Assembly: GCA_947498765.1 (NCBI GenBank)
Contig: CANMLG010000024.1
Location: 62,001-126,000 of the forward strand
Length of the DNA stretch: 64,000 nt
Direction of reading: 5' to 3'
Source: an uncultured Aquimarina sp.
Lineage (GTDB): Bacteria > Bacteroidota > Bacteroidia > Flavobacteriales > Flavobacteriaceae
Below, in pieces: positions 29,834 through 40,380 of the stretch. The position numbers and the translations under genes were made by a program. The notes under the pieces are model-generated. The model was not told the DNA's origin, did not search any database, and saw only the letters and a list, made by a program, of their open reading frames with translations. Position 1 is the stretch's first letter. The number at the start of each line of letters is the position of its first letter.

Positions 29834-30409
29834 CTATAAATTAGGGTGTTTTTTAGAAAAATAGGCATCGTTAGAGATCATTTTTTTTAAACTTTTAATA
29901 TCTCTTTCTGCTAAAGTACGTTGCCCTTTCCCAACTACTATTTCACCTATGCCTACATCTTTAGAAACTGTAGTGCCCATTCCTATTATTGCTCCATCAG
30001 CAATAGAAACTCCTGGTAGTATATTTACATTTTGACCAATCCAAACAGCTTTACCTATAGTCGTTTTTCTTTTATCATAAGTATCGTCATAAGGTACTAA
30101 ATCATCCGATTTATAACTATGATTTCCCGAATGTATACACACATTTCTACTAATTACTGTTCCATCTCCTATTTGTACCCCACCAATAGCCATAATAAAA
30201 CAATTATCACCTATGCGTACATGACTCCCAATTTCTAAATTTTCAGGATGATAAATAGTTCCTCCTGCCTTAAATAATACATTTTTCCCTAAATTTTTAA
30301 AATGTGGTTTTTGAGAGTTTATTACAAAATCATCAATCTCTTTTTTTAAATAGCCCCAATATAAAGCTGCAATTTTTTTTGATATGTATGTAAGTATTTT
30401 TCTCTTCAT
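29834..30409 (-). CDS. Left-handed beta-helix acyltransferase (hexapeptide repeat)
   Basis: 'IGSHVRIGDNCFIMAIGGVQIGDGTVISRNVCIHSGNH...IGQNVNILPGVSIADGAIIGMGTTVSKDV'. Confidence 0.9.
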   Translation of the reverse strand: MKRKILTYISKKIAALYWGYLKKEIDDFVINSQKPHFKNLGKNVLFKAGGTIYHPENLEIGSHVRIGDNCFIMAIGGVQIGDGTVISRNVCIHSGNHSYKSDDLVPYDDTYDKRKTTIGKAVWIGQNVNILPGVSIADGAIIGMGTTVSKDVGIGEIVVGKGQRTLAERDIKSLKKMISNDAYFSKKHPNL

Positions 30410-30410
30410 A

Positions 30411-31901
30411 TTACCTCTTAAATTTCAAAAAAAGTTTTTTCTCATATTCGTTTAACACGAAAAAATAAGTCATCCCTAAATATAAGACAGCATATAATGA
30501 TGCTTTTACCATAAAATATCCCCAACTAAGTCCAAACAAATTATTTATAAAATACCCAATACTTAAAGAGATTAATAAAATAAGTATCAATTTCCCAAAG
30601 GTCTCTTTAAAAAAACTTTTCATATCTAAATTTAGCTTTTTATCAAAATACCAATTCATTATTATTTGAGATATTACCCAAAAAATAGAATAACTCCATG
30701 TTATTGCCCAATATCCATAATAAGGAGATAATAATGCCCCTAATAAAATTCCTAATGAGATTGTAATGAAATATACTTTTGCTTTAAACTTAAATTTTCC
30801 AGTTGCTTCGATTAATGAATTGGCAAAATTTTGAACTAATGGTAAAATGTATGCCGTCATTATTACTACAGTTATTAAATAAGAATCTTTGTATTCTGGT
30901 CCTACCCATAATTCAATAAAATCCTGACCAAAAAGTATAAATTCTGCCCAAATGAAAATTAATAAAAAAGTTAGTATCCTTCCTACTTTTACAAACATCT
31001 CAGTCAATTCTTTTCTTGAGCTATTTTCTTCGACCATAAAAGTTGCTTTTGGTAAAAAAACACTATTTATAGCTCCTGCAAATGCGCCAAAATAGCCACT
31101 CAAAACAATCCCTATTGCAAATATCGCTACAGCCTCAGTACTAATAGTTACACCCAATATCATTTGACCTGACTTCCAAAAAAGCTGTCCAATCATAGCA
31201 AAAACAAAAATCCAAACAGAATAACTAAAAATTGTCCTTATCAGTTCTTTATCAAAAGTTACTAGCTTTATTTTAACTTTCATAATTTTTAAAACATAGT
31301 ACATGTTTACAAAAATTATCAATATGTTTAACGAAGTATCGATAGCAACTATTGAGATAGATTTACCTCCATATAATAATATTGTAACTACTAATATTGA
31401 TCGAATTACATATCTAATTATATTTACTAATCTAGGAAAAACAAACTTCTCATACCCACTACAAATCCCTGTAAATGCCTGACCAGGTAATGTAATGGTC
31501 ATATTTAACACTAACAATAACATTAATATTTTTGCTTTCTCTAGCTCTTCAGAGGTTAATGAACTTCCAAAAATAGATTCTACATTAAAATAAGCTAACG
31601 AACCTAATATTAATACAAAAAATGATATAACAGTATAAATTAAAAAAACAGTTGCCAAAAAGTTTTTTTCACCAACTTTATCTTTATTAACTCTATATTT
31701 AGCTACAAAGCGGACTATAGTATTACTTAATCCAAAATCTAAAAGTGAGATATACCCCACAAAAGAACCTAATAATATATATAAACCATATTCTGATTGC
31801 CCTAAACTTTTTATGATAAAAGGAGTAAGCAATAAACCTACAATATTTGTTAAAAATATTGTGACATAAGATAAAATAGCTCCTTTTTTTAACTGACTCA
31901 A
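30411..31901 (-). CDS. Polysaccharide flippase, Wzx/oligosaccharide translocase family
   Basis: ~12 TM polytopic protein, 'KGAILSYVTIFLTNIVGLLLTPFIIKSLGQSEYGLYILLGSF'. Confidence 0.88.
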   Translation of the reverse strand: MSQLKKGAILSYVTIFLTNIVGLLLTPFIIKSLGQSEYGLYILLGSFVGYISLLDFGLSNTIVRFVAKYRVNKDKVGEKNFLATVFLIYTVISFFVLILGSLAYFNVESIFGSSLTSEELEKAKILMLLLVLNMTITLPGQAFTGICSGYEKFVFPRLVNIIRYVIRSILVVTILLYGGKSISIVAIDTSLNILIIFVNMYYVLKIMKVKIKLVTFDKELIRTIFSYSVWIFVFAMIGQLFWKSGQMILGVTISTEAVAIFAIGIVLSGYFGAFAGAINSVFLPKATFMVEENSSRKELTEMFVKVGRILTFLLIFIWAEFILFGQDFIELWVGPEYKDSYLITVVIMTAYILPLVQNFANSLIEATGKFKFKAKVYFITISLGILLGALLSPYYGYWAITWSYSIFWVISQIIMNWYFDKKLNLDMKSFFKETFGKLILILLISLSIGYFINNLFGLSWGYFMVKASLYAVLYLGMTYFFVLNEYEKKLFLKFKR

Positions 31902-31957
31902 ATTATAATATTTTAATTAATATTGAATGTAATTGTTATACTTATTGAAGTATCATA

Positions 31958-33238
31958 TCACAGTCTCCCATCAACTTTTCCTTTCAAAATCCCCTTCACA
32001 TCATATAAAACGCCATTAGGAATAAGTAATGATTTCAAATCTAATTCTAAATACTCTTTATGAGCCACTGTTAATACTACGGCATCAAACTTTTGAACAG
32101 GTAACGTATTAGTTGTTTCCAAACCATATTCATGTTTTACTTCTTTGGTATTTGCCCAAGGATCGTATATAGTTACATTAGTTCCAAAATCATTTAAATG
32201 ATTTATTACATCAACTGCACGTGTGTTTCTAACATCTGGGCAGTTTTCTTTAAAAGTGATTCCCAATACTAAAACATTAGCTCCTTTTATTCGGATATCA
32301 TGTTTTACCATTAGTTTTATAATTTCTGACGAAACATATTGCCCCATACTATCATTTAATCGTCGTCCTGCTAAAATAATTTCAGGATGGTAACCAAACT
32401 CTTGAGCCCTTTGCGCCAAATAATACGGATCAACTCCAATACAATGTCCTCCAACTAAACCTGGCTTAAATGGCAAAAAGTTCCATTTTGTCCCAGCGGC
32501 TTCTAATACTGCATGGGTATCAATATCCATTAAATTGAATATTTTAGCTAACTCATTCACAAAGGCTATATTAATATCTCGTTGTGAATTTTCAATTACT
32601 TTTGCGGCTTCTGCTACTTTTATTGTTGGCGCTAAATGTGTTCCTGCTGTAATTACAGAATTATATAATTCATCTACTTTTTTTCCAATTTCGAGAGTAG
32701 ATCCAGCAGTAACTTTCAATATTTTGTCTACCGTATGTAGTTTATCACCTGGATTAATACGCTCTGGAGAATATCCCGCATAAAAGTCTTCATTAAATTT
32801 TAATCCACTTATTTTTTCTAAAACAGGAATACACTCTTCTTCAGTTACGCCCGGATAAACAGTAGACTCATAAATTACTATATCTCCTTTTTTTAAAACC
32901 TTGCCTACAGTTTCGCTTGATTTATATAAAGGGGTTAAATCGGGCCTGTTATTTTTATCAACTGGTGTAGGAACTGTAACTATATAATAATTACAATCAT
33001 TTATATCCTCTAAATTATTAGAACAATATAAACCCTTAGTATCATCTGCCGATTGTTTTAAAACAGCATTTAAAACTGTATCATCAACCTCTAGTGTTGA
33101 ATCATTACCCGATTGTAGTTCTTTTATTCTATTTTCATTTATATCAAAACCTACCACTGAATATTTAGTAGCAAAAAGTCTTGCTAAAGGTAAACCTACA
33201 TATCCTAAACCAATGATTGCTATTTTAATACTTCCCAT
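31958..33238 (-). CDS. tviB: Nucleotide-sugar dehydrogenase (UDP-N-acetyl-D-galactosamine/glucosamine dehydrogenase, WbpO/TviB-like)
   Basis: 'KIAIIGLGYVGLPLARLFA', 'PTPVDKNNRPDLTPL', 'YSPERINPGD', 'FKPGLVGGHCIGVDPYYLA'. Confidence 0.9.
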   Translation of the reverse strand: MGSIKIAIIGLGYVGLPLARLFATKYSVVGFDINENRIKELQSGNDSTLEVDDTVLNAVLKQSADDTKGLYCSNNLEDINDCNYYIVTVPTPVDKNNRPDLTPLYKSSETVGKVLKKGDIVIYESTVYPGVTEEECIPVLEKISGLKFNEDFYAGYSPERINPGDKLHTVDKILKVTAGSTLEIGKKVDELYNSVITAGTHLAPTIKVAEAAKVIENSQRDINIAFVNELAKIFNLMDIDTHAVLEAAGTKWNFLPFKPGLVGGHCIGVDPYYLAQRAQEFGYHPEIILAGRRLNDSMGQYVSSEIIKLMVKHDIRIKGANVLVLGITFKENCPDVRNTRAVDVINHLNDFGTNVTIYDPWANTKEVKHEYGLETTNTLPVQKFDAVVLTVAHKEYLELDLKSLLIPNGVLYDVKGILKGKVDGRL

Positions 33239-33245
33239 AATCTAA

Positions 33246-34244
33246 CTATTTTAAATTTTCCCAATACCAATCCACTGCTTCTTTCAAACCTGATTTTATA
33301 TCAAATTTTGGATTGTAATTTAATAATGATTTTGCTTTAGCTACTGAAGCTAATGAATGAGGTACATCTCCTTTACGTTCTGGGCCAAATTTTATTTCAA
33401 CCTCAGCAATTTTCGGATCATACACTGATAAATTTTCTTTCAAAAGTGAAGTCAATTCATTTAAAGTAGTACGCTCCCCAAATGCTGTATTATATACATT
33501 ATTTAAAGCTTCCGAATTATCTGAAACCATAGCTAACATATTCATTTGAATTACATTATCTATGTATGTAAAGTCTCTTGAATATGAACCATCACCATTT
33601 ATCACTGGAGATTCATGTTTCATCAACTGCATAACAAATTTTGGGATAACCGCAGCGTAAGCCCCATTAGGGTCTTGCTTACGACCAAACACATTAAAAT
33701 AACGTAAACCAATGGTATCTAAGTCATATGTTTTTTTAAAATTATTGGCATACAATTCATTTACATATTTAGTAATCGCATAAGGTGACAATGGGTTTCC
33801 TATTTTATCTTCAACTTTTGGCATGGAAACTGAATCTCCATATGTTGAAGAACTTGCCGCATAAATAAAACGTTTTACATTATTATCCCTTGCTGCCACT
33901 AACATATTTAAAAAACCACCAACATTTACATCATTTGTTGTGATAGGATCATTAATTGATCTAGGTACAGATCCTAATGCGGCTTGGTGTAAAATATAAT
34001 CCACACCATTACACGCTTTTTGACAATCATCTAAATTTCTAATATCTCCTTCTATAAAAGTAAAATTTAATTTTCCTTCTAATGGAGTTATATTTTTCTT
34101 ATGCCCTGTAGCAAAATTATCAAAGGCTACAACTGTACTACCTATTCGTAGTAAAGCTTCACATAAATTTGATCCAATAAAACCTGCCGCTCCTGTAACA
34201 AGTATTTTAGACGATTTTAATAAGGCCAATTGTTCATTAGTCAT
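33246..34244 (-). CDS. wbpP: UDP-N-acetylglucosamine 4-epimerase, WbpP/TviC-like (SDR)
   Basis: 'VTGAAGFIGSNLCEALL...VAFDNFATGHKKN', 'VDYILHQAALGSVPRSINDPI', 'GLRYFNVFGRKQDPNGAYAAVIPKF'. Confidence 0.9.
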   Translation of the reverse strand: MTNEQLALLKSSKILVTGAAGFIGSNLCEALLRIGSTVVAFDNFATGHKKNITPLEGKLNFTFIEGDIRNLDDCQKACNGVDYILHQAALGSVPRSINDPITTNDVNVGGFLNMLVAARDNNVKRFIYAASSSTYGDSVSMPKVEDKIGNPLSPYAITKYVNELYANNFKKTYDLDTIGLRYFNVFGRKQDPNGAYAAVIPKFVMQLMKHESPVINGDGSYSRDFTYIDNVIQMNMLAMVSDNSEALNNVYNTAFGERTTLNELTSLLKENLSVYDPKIAEVEIKFGPERKGDVPHSLASVAKAKSLLNYNPKFDIKSGLKEAVDWYWENLK

Positions 34245-34674
34245 AAATAGAGAGTCTTACAATTTTTAATATCACCATTTTTTGGTTGCGCTAAAGTATG
34301 CTTAAATATGTAAGAAAACAACTCAAAAAAATTAATAAAACTTTAATAATCTTGTCTTTATAATTTAAAAAAGATATTTAACAACTGATTAATCATTAGT
34401 AAAAATTAATACACCAAATTTTAAAAATATAAAATATTAATTTACAAATTATTACACACCAACACTTTAAGCAAAAAAACTTACATATTTACTTTTTGAT
34501 AATAATAAGGACTTGAAAAGTAAATTCTATTTTTTTGATAGTTAACCATTAAAAAAAGCTCTATTGAATAACAAAACATTCTATTTAAATTTAATATTAT
34601 TAAACTATCCAATTATTCTTTAGGCATACATTAATTTTTCATTTTATACGTTAATTTTTATTTCAATTATATAA

Positions 34675-34716
34675 AAACAAAAAAGACGAACTAAATTTAG
34701 TTCGTCTTTTTTGTTT
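34675..34716 (-). terminator. Perfect 42-bp palindrome, terminator of dnaK
   Basis: AAACAAAAAAGACGAACTAAA|TTTAGTTCGTCTTTTTTGTTT, immediately 3' of dnaK. Confidence 0.85.
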
Positions 34717-34753
34717 ACCCATCTTCCATATGGATACCTCATTCTAAAAAAGC

Positions 34754-36667
34754 TTATTTAACTTCCTCAAAATCCACATCTTCCACATCATTCGATGATC
34801 CATCGGCTGCTCCTGACGCATCAGCTTGAGGTTCTCCTGCTGGAGCCCCTTGACCACCCGCTTCAGCTTGAGCTTTGTACATTTCTTCACTAGCTGCTTT
34901 CCAAGCTTCATTTATTTTATCTAAAGCTGGTGTAATAATCGCTAAGTCTTTAGATTCATAAGCTTTTTTCAATTCTTCCAAAGCGGCTTCAATTGGTGCT
35001 TTTTTATCATCAGATAATTTTTCACCAAACTCTTTCAATTGCTTTTCTGTCTGGAAAATCATTCCATCAGCTTCATTTAATTTATCAGCAGTTTCTTTAG
35101 CTTGCTTATCTGCTTCAGCATTTGCCTCAGCTTCTTGCTTCATTTTTGCAATTTCTTCTTCAGTTAAACCAGAAGAAGCTTCAATACGGATATCTTGTGA
35201 TTTTCCTGTAGCTTTATCTGTAGCCGAAACTTTTATAATTCCATTAGCATCAATATCAAAAGTTACTTCAATTTGTGGAGTACCTCTTTGTGCTGGTGGA
35301 ATACCATCCAAATGAAAACGACCAATTGTTTTATTATCCTGAGCCATTGGGCGTTCTCCTTGTAGCACATGGATTTCAACACTTGGTTGATTATCGGCTG
35401 CTGTAGAGAATACCTGAGACTTTTTAGTAGGAATTGTAGTATTTGCCTCAATAAGTTTTGTCATTACATTACCCATTGTTTCAATTCCTAATGAAAGTGG
35501 TGTTACATCTAAAAGTAATACATCCTTAACATCACCTGTTAAAACACCTCCTTGAATGGCAGCTCCAATAGCCACTACTTCATCTGGGTTTACACCTTTA
35601 CTTGGTGATTTTCCAAAGAATTTTTCAACAGCTTCTTGTACTGCTGGTATACGTGTAGACCCACCTACTAAAATAATTTCATCAATATCACTAGTAGACA
35701 AACCTGCTGATTTTAATGCAGATTGACATGGCTCAATAGTACGTTTTACTAAATCATCAATCAATTGATCAAATTTAGCTTTAGTTAAACTACGTACTAA
35801 GTGTTTTGGTCCTGCAGCTGTAGCTGTAATATAAGGCAAGTTAATTTCAGTTGACGCCGAAGATGATAATTCTATCTTAGCCTTTTCAGCTGCTTCTTTT
35901 AAACGTTGTAAAGCCATAGGGTCTTTACGTAAGTCCATGTTTTCTTCTGAATTAAACTCTTCTGCTAACCAATCTATAATTTTTTGATCAACATCATCAC
36001 CACCTAAATGTGTATCTCCATCTGTAGCTAATACTTCAAAAACACCATCACCTAATTCCAAAATAGAAACATCGTGTGTTCCTCCTCCAAAATCAAATAC
36101 TACTATTTTTTGATCTGTATCTTTTTTATCTAATCCATAGGCTAAAGCTGCTGCTGTTGGCTCATTAATAATACGCTCCACAGTTAAACCTGCGATTTCT
36201 CCAGCTTCTTTAGTTGCCTGACGTTGTGCATCATTAAAATAAGCAGGAACAGTAATTACTGCTCTTGACACATCTTGACCTAAATAATCCTCAGCGGTTT
36301 TCTTCATTTTCTGAAGTGTCATTGCCGAAAGCTCTTGTGGAGAGTATAAACGACCGTCAATATCTACACGAGGTGTATTATTATCTCCTTTAACTACTTT
36401 ATATGCTGAACGTTCTGCTTCTTTACTAGATTCAGAGTATTTGTTCCCCATAAATCTTTTAATAGAAGATATGGTTTTAGTTGGATTAGTTACCGCTTGG
36501 CGTTTTGCTGGGTCACCTACCTTAATCTCACCACCTTCAACAAAAGCTATTACCGATGGTGTAGTTCTTTTTCCTTCTGCATTAGGAATAACAACAGGCT
36601 CGTTTCCTTCCATTACAGATACACAAGAGTTTGTAGTTCCTAAATCAATTCCAATAATTTTAGACAT
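34754..36667 (-). CDS. dnaK: Molecular chaperone DnaK
   Basis: '[21 protein letters not shown]', '[14 protein letters not shown]', C-terminal '[11 protein letters not shown]'. Confidence 0.98.
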   Translation of the reverse strand: MSKIIGIDLGTTNSCVSVMEGNEPVVIPNAEGKRTTPSVIAFVEGGEIKVGDPAKRQAVTNPTKTISSIKRFMGNKYSESSKEAERSAYKVVKGDNNTPRVDIDGRLYSPQELSAMTLQKMKKTAEDYLGQDVSRAVITVPAYFNDAQRQATKEAGEIAGLTVERIINEPTAAALAYGLDKKDTDQKIVVFDFGGGTHDVSILELGDGVFEVLATDGDTHLGGDDVDQKIIDWLAEEFNSEENMDLRKDPMALQRLKEAAEKAKIELSSSASTEINLPYITATAAGPKHLVRSLTKAKFDQLIDDLVKRTIEPCQSALKSAGLSTSDIDEIILVGGSTRIPAVQEAVEKFFGKSPSKGVNPDEVVAIGAAIQGGVLTGDVKDVLLLDVTPLSLGIETMGNVMTKLIEANTTIPTKKSQVFSTAADNQPSVEIHVLQGERPMAQDNKTIGRFHLDGIPPAQRGTPQIEVTFDIDANGIIKVSATDKATGKSQDIRIEASSGLTEEEIAKMKQEAEANAEADKQAKETADKLNEADGMIFQTEKQLKEFGEKLSDDKKAPIEAALEELKKAYESKDLAIITPALDKINEAWKAASEEMYKAQAEAGGQGAPAGEPQADASGAADGSSNDVEDVDFEEVK

Positions 36668-36749
36668 AAACTATGTATTTTATTATTTACTTATTTGTTT
36701 CAATTTTACGATTGTATTTAAGTCAATCATTATGCCACGTAAATATTAC

Positions 36750-36762
36750 TGACATGATGTCA
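36750..36762. promoter_or_regulatory. Palindrome TGACAT-G-ATGTCA upstream of dnaK, candidate operator
   Basis: Perfect 6+6 inverted repeat 83 bp upstream of the dnaK start codon. Confidence 0.5.
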
Positions 36763-36826
36763 TAAAAATATTCACAAGCTTTAACTCCTAACAATAAAAA
36801 GAATGATTCAAAAACTTACTCTATAA

Positions 36827-36855
36827 AAAAAGCCATCGCTAAAACGATGGCTTTT
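36827..36855 (-). terminator. Terminator hairpin downstream of the beta-propeller gene
   Basis: AAAAGCCATCG-CTAAAAA-like loop-CGATGGCTTTT. Confidence 0.8.
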
Positions 36856-36887
36856 GTATTAATATTCATTAAACAGTTTATCTATTA

Positions 36888-38273
36888 TTAAATAGCAACT
36901 ATACCTTGCGTATTGTTTGATGGTAAATTACCTGTTTTCTCTTCAATCAAATCTAAAGAATTATCTGGATTAATTCTATAAACACCTATAGTACCTCTTT
37001 GTCCATAAAGTTGATATAAAAACTTACCATCATCAGAAATCCACATGTCAATCCATGCTTCTGTATTTTGGAATGCTTCTGGAGGTAATGCATCTCCAGT
37101 TCCTTGACCTAAAGCTGCTGTTTGGTCTATAAGAGCAACTACTCCTGAAGATTGATCGAAACTGAATGATGCCAATCCAGCTTCCAGAGCATTTGATACA
37201 TAGAACGTATCACCTGCTGCATTAAAATCTAACCAACATGCCGTTCTACCTGTATTATCTGCTCCCGACTTTACATCTAGACTAATTGGCCTCAAACTTC
37301 CACTTTCTTCAATTTGCCATGTAGATACTGAACCATCTTGTAATGCAAGATAAGCTGGAGGTGTTCCATCGGATTGAAACTCTCGAGCCTCGGTAACTAC
37401 TACATAATTATCACCCACAATTTGGAAACCAATAGCAGAAGGCAAGTTTCTACCGTCAGAATTCCCTCTTAATGTTGATGTTGCAGCACCTGTTCTTTCA
37501 ACTGTACCATTATCATTTACTTTAAATAAAGTTAACTCATCTTCACTTCCTGATGCTAATCCTGAAGCACCAGAGTTAATTGAAGCAACTACTAACCATT
37601 TACCATCTGGAGAAAACTGAACTGCAGAAGGACGAACATTTAAACTTACTTCAGACCCTGGAATAGGTACTAATCCATATTTTGTTAACCAATATCCAAT
37701 AATTGTTCCTTGGTGTGCTGGTTCCCCACCTGCTAAAAATTCATTTCTAGTAATATTAGACACATACACTAAACCTTTTGCTCCTTTATAACCAATTTTT
37801 GAGGTAGTTGCTATACTATTAGGCCCAACTGCATTTGTAGATCCACTTGTTGGCTGAATTTCTCCTCTTACTTCAAGTGAAAAATCATTCTTTATATCAA
37901 ATAATGTTACTGTATTACTTCCTGCATTTACTGCTAGTAAGTTTTCATTATCATCAGTTTTTGTTAAGGCATAAGCAGAAATTAATGGATCAATACCTTC
38001 TCCTCCATCAAAATCTCCTCCATTACCTCCTGTTGGAAACCCTCCCATAGCTGTTAAGGTTCCATTTGCGGACCTGCGATAAGCAACAACAACATTTGGG
38101 CCCTGTATATTTGTTCCTGCTATTTGACCATTTCCGTTAGTCATAGCATATACAGCTCCACCTTTAACATTGTTATTTCCTCCTTCTTTTATTATGACAT
38201 CATCAGAATCACATGATGCTAAAGAAGCTACTAGTATTGATAAATAAGCGAGATTACGTTTTAAATTTTTCAT
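36888..38273 (-). CDS. Lactonase/YVTN-like beta-propeller lipoprotein
   Basis: Lipobox 'VASLASCDSD'; repeats such as 'PSAVQFSPDGKWLVVASINSG', 'DNTGRTACWLDFNAAGDTFYVSN'. Confidence 0.75.
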   Translation of the reverse strand: MKNLKRNLAYLSILVASLASCDSDDVIIKEGGNNNVKGGAVYAMTNGNGQIAGTNIQGPNVVVAYRRSANGTLTAMGGFPTGGNGGDFDGGEGIDPLISAYALTKTDDNENLLAVNAGSNTVTLFDIKNDFSLEVRGEIQPTSGSTNAVGPNSIATTSKIGYKGAKGLVYVSNITRNEFLAGGEPAHQGTIIGYWLTKYGLVPIPGSEVSLNVRPSAVQFSPDGKWLVVASINSGASGLASGSEDELTLFKVNDNGTVERTGAATSTLRGNSDGRNLPSAIGFQIVGDNYVVVTEAREFQSDGTPPAYLALQDGSVSTWQIEESGSLRPISLDVKSGADNTGRTACWLDFNAAGDTFYVSNALEAGLASFSFDQSSGVVALIDQTAALGQGTGDALPPEAFQNTEAWIDMWISDDGKFLYQLYGQRGTIGVYRINPDNSLDLIEEKTGNLPSNNTQGIVAI

Positions 38274-38735
38274 AATAATTTATTTTTTTTCTAAAACACT
38301 TTTTCTTTAGTGAATTAGCAATATTTAATTAAAAAAAATCATGTTTTTGGCCAAAAAAACGATTGAGTGTTAAGTTATTATCTTAATTAATTGGTATTTA
38401 ATTTTATTTTTTACTTACATCTTTTTTTGATAAAAATTTAAAAAAAAACATGAATACCAATAAAATCAATACTTTACAACTCTTTTTTTTATAAAAAAAA
38501 GAGTCAAAACATTTTAGCCACAAAAAACTGAATGTTAGACAACTAACAAATTTTACAATTACTTAATGAGTAACAACTTTCTTGTCATTGTTTGTTACAA
38601 AACCTTTACATAATTGAAATACAATACTAATATCAACAAGCAAACGATCCTTTTTTATTTCGAAATCAACAAAAAAGAGTAATTTATATTTATTTAAAAA
38701 ATTAAAAATTAAATTAGCCCTATAACCCCATATAA

Positions 38736-39554
38736 ATGTCAAAAAAAATCTTAATTTTTGGAGGAAGTGGATTTTTAGGAAATGCACTCTATAAAGAATT
38801 GAATTCCTATTTTGACACCTATGCTACATATAATACTAAAAACAATTTTTTTGAAAAAAATCAAAAATTCTATGACTTTGATTATGAAACAGAACCTGTT
38901 GATATTCTTTTAAATAACTTAAAGCCTGATGTTGTTATTTCATGTGTACGTGGGAACTTTAACTCGCAAGTGCAATTTCATTTACATTTAATTCATTGGA
39001 TTAGGACACATAAATGTAAACTCATTTTTTTAAGTAGTTCAAATGTATTTGACAGTTTTCATCATTATCCATCTTATGAATACGACAAAACATTTAGCGA
39101 AAGCTCCTATGGTCGATTTAAAATTAAAATAGAAAACGCCTTACTACGCTTACCTATTAATAAATATGTGATTGTACGTTTACCTATGATTTTTGGTCAT
39201 GGCTCCCCAAGAATACATGAGCTAAAACAACTGCATCATTTAAAAGCTCCTATTGAAGTTTTTCCTAATGTTATTCTTAATGCTACTACAGTGTCAAAAT
39301 TTACACAACAATTACATTACATTATTAACAGAAATAGAAAAGGAGTATTTCATTTAGGAAGTAAAAACTTAATACATCATTATGATTTAATTAAAGATAT
39401 TACAAAAGAATTAAATCTAAAACAATGTATTTTTAAACAAGTATATAATTCTAATAACGACAGATATTTAGCCGTATTACCTAAAGATAACCTTTTACCT
39501 AAATACTTACAATTTACTATTGATGATGTAGTAAAAGGAAGTCTTAAAATTTAA
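38736..39554 (+). CDS. NAD(P)-dependent sugar reductase/epimerase (RmlD-like SDR)
   Basis: 'KKILIFGGSGFLGNALYKELNSYF', 'KLIFLSSSNVFD', 'SSYGRFKIKIENALL'. Confidence 0.8.
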   Translation: MSKKILIFGGSGFLGNALYKELNSYFDTYATYNTKNNFFEKNQKFYDFDYETEPVDILLNNLKPDVVISCVRGNFNSQVQFHLHLIHWIRTHKCKLIFLSSSNVFDSFHHYPSYEYDKTFSESSYGRFKIKIENALLRLPINKYVIVRLPMIFGHGSPRIHELKQLHHLKAPIEVFPNVILNATTVSKFTQQLHYIINRNRKGVFHLGSKNLIHHYDLIKDITKELNLKQCIFKQVYNSNNDRYLAVLPKDNLLPKYLQFTIDDVVKGSLKI

Positions 39555-39598
39555 CTATTTAAAATATATTTACACTCATACTTTATTAATAATTAGAA

Positions 39599-40378
39599 AT
39601 GAAAACAGCATTAATTACAGGTGCCAGTAGTGGTATTGGAAAAGCATTTGCTCAAATACATGCCGAAAAAAAAGGAAATTTAGTTATTATAGCTCGTAGT
39701 AAAGAAAAGCTACTAAATTTAAAAAAAAACTTAGAAAACACTTATGGTATTAATGTAAAGGTTATTGTAAAAGATCTTACTAAAATTAATGCCGCTCAGG
39801 AAATTTATAATGAAATTAAAGTTTCTAATATACAGGTAGATTATTTAATAAATAATGCTGGATTTGGAGGATTAGGTGAATTTCATAAAAGACCTTTATC
39901 ACAAGATCTTGCTATGATACAACTAAACATTACTGTATTAACAACACTTACTCATTTATTTTTACAAGATTTTATAGAGAATAACCAAGGTAAAATTTTA
40001 AATGTGTCTTCTACAGCAAGTTTAATGCCTGGTCCATTACAAGCTGTATATTTTGCTACTAAAGCTTATGTAACATCATTTAGCAATGCCTTATCAGAAG
40101 AATTACAAAACACCAATGTTACAATAACTAATTTAATGCCAGGTGCTACTAAAACTGGTTTTGCTAAAATTGCTGGAATGGAAAAAACTGCTTTATTTGA
40201 TAAGAGTGTCTCCGCCAAAAAAGTAGCTAACGATGGTTATAAAGGTATGCTTAATGGAAAACTTGATATAATTTCAGGGCTTACTTTTTCTCAAAAAATA
40301 CTTATAGCTCTAATACCTTTAACTCCAAAAAAAATAATTTTAAAACAAATTAAATCAATGCAAAAATTAAAGAATTAG
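39599..40378 (+). CDS. Short-chain dehydrogenase/reductase (classical SDR)
   Basis: 'ALITGASSGIGKAFAQIHAEKKGN', 'LINNAGFGG', 'NVSSTASLMPGPLQAVYFATKAYV'. Confidence 0.93.
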   Translation: MKTALITGASSGIGKAFAQIHAEKKGNLVIIARSKEKLLNLKKNLENTYGINVKVIVKDLTKINAAQEIYNEIKVSNIQVDYLINNAGFGGLGEFHKRPLSQDLAMIQLNITVLTTLTHLFLQDFIENNQGKILNVSSTASLMPGPLQAVYFATKAYVTSFSNALSEELQNTNVTITNLMPGATKTGFAKIAGMEKTALFDKSVSAKKVANDGYKGMLNGKLDIISGLTFSQKILIALIPLTPKKIILKQIKSMQKLKN

Positions 40379-40380
40379 AT

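Noticed and set aside
38563-38787. 74-aa minus-strand ORF overlapping the start of the RmlD-like gene
   Set aside because: Low-complexity Phe/Leu/Lys-rich peptide in AT-rich promoter DNA; overlaps a well-supported CDS.
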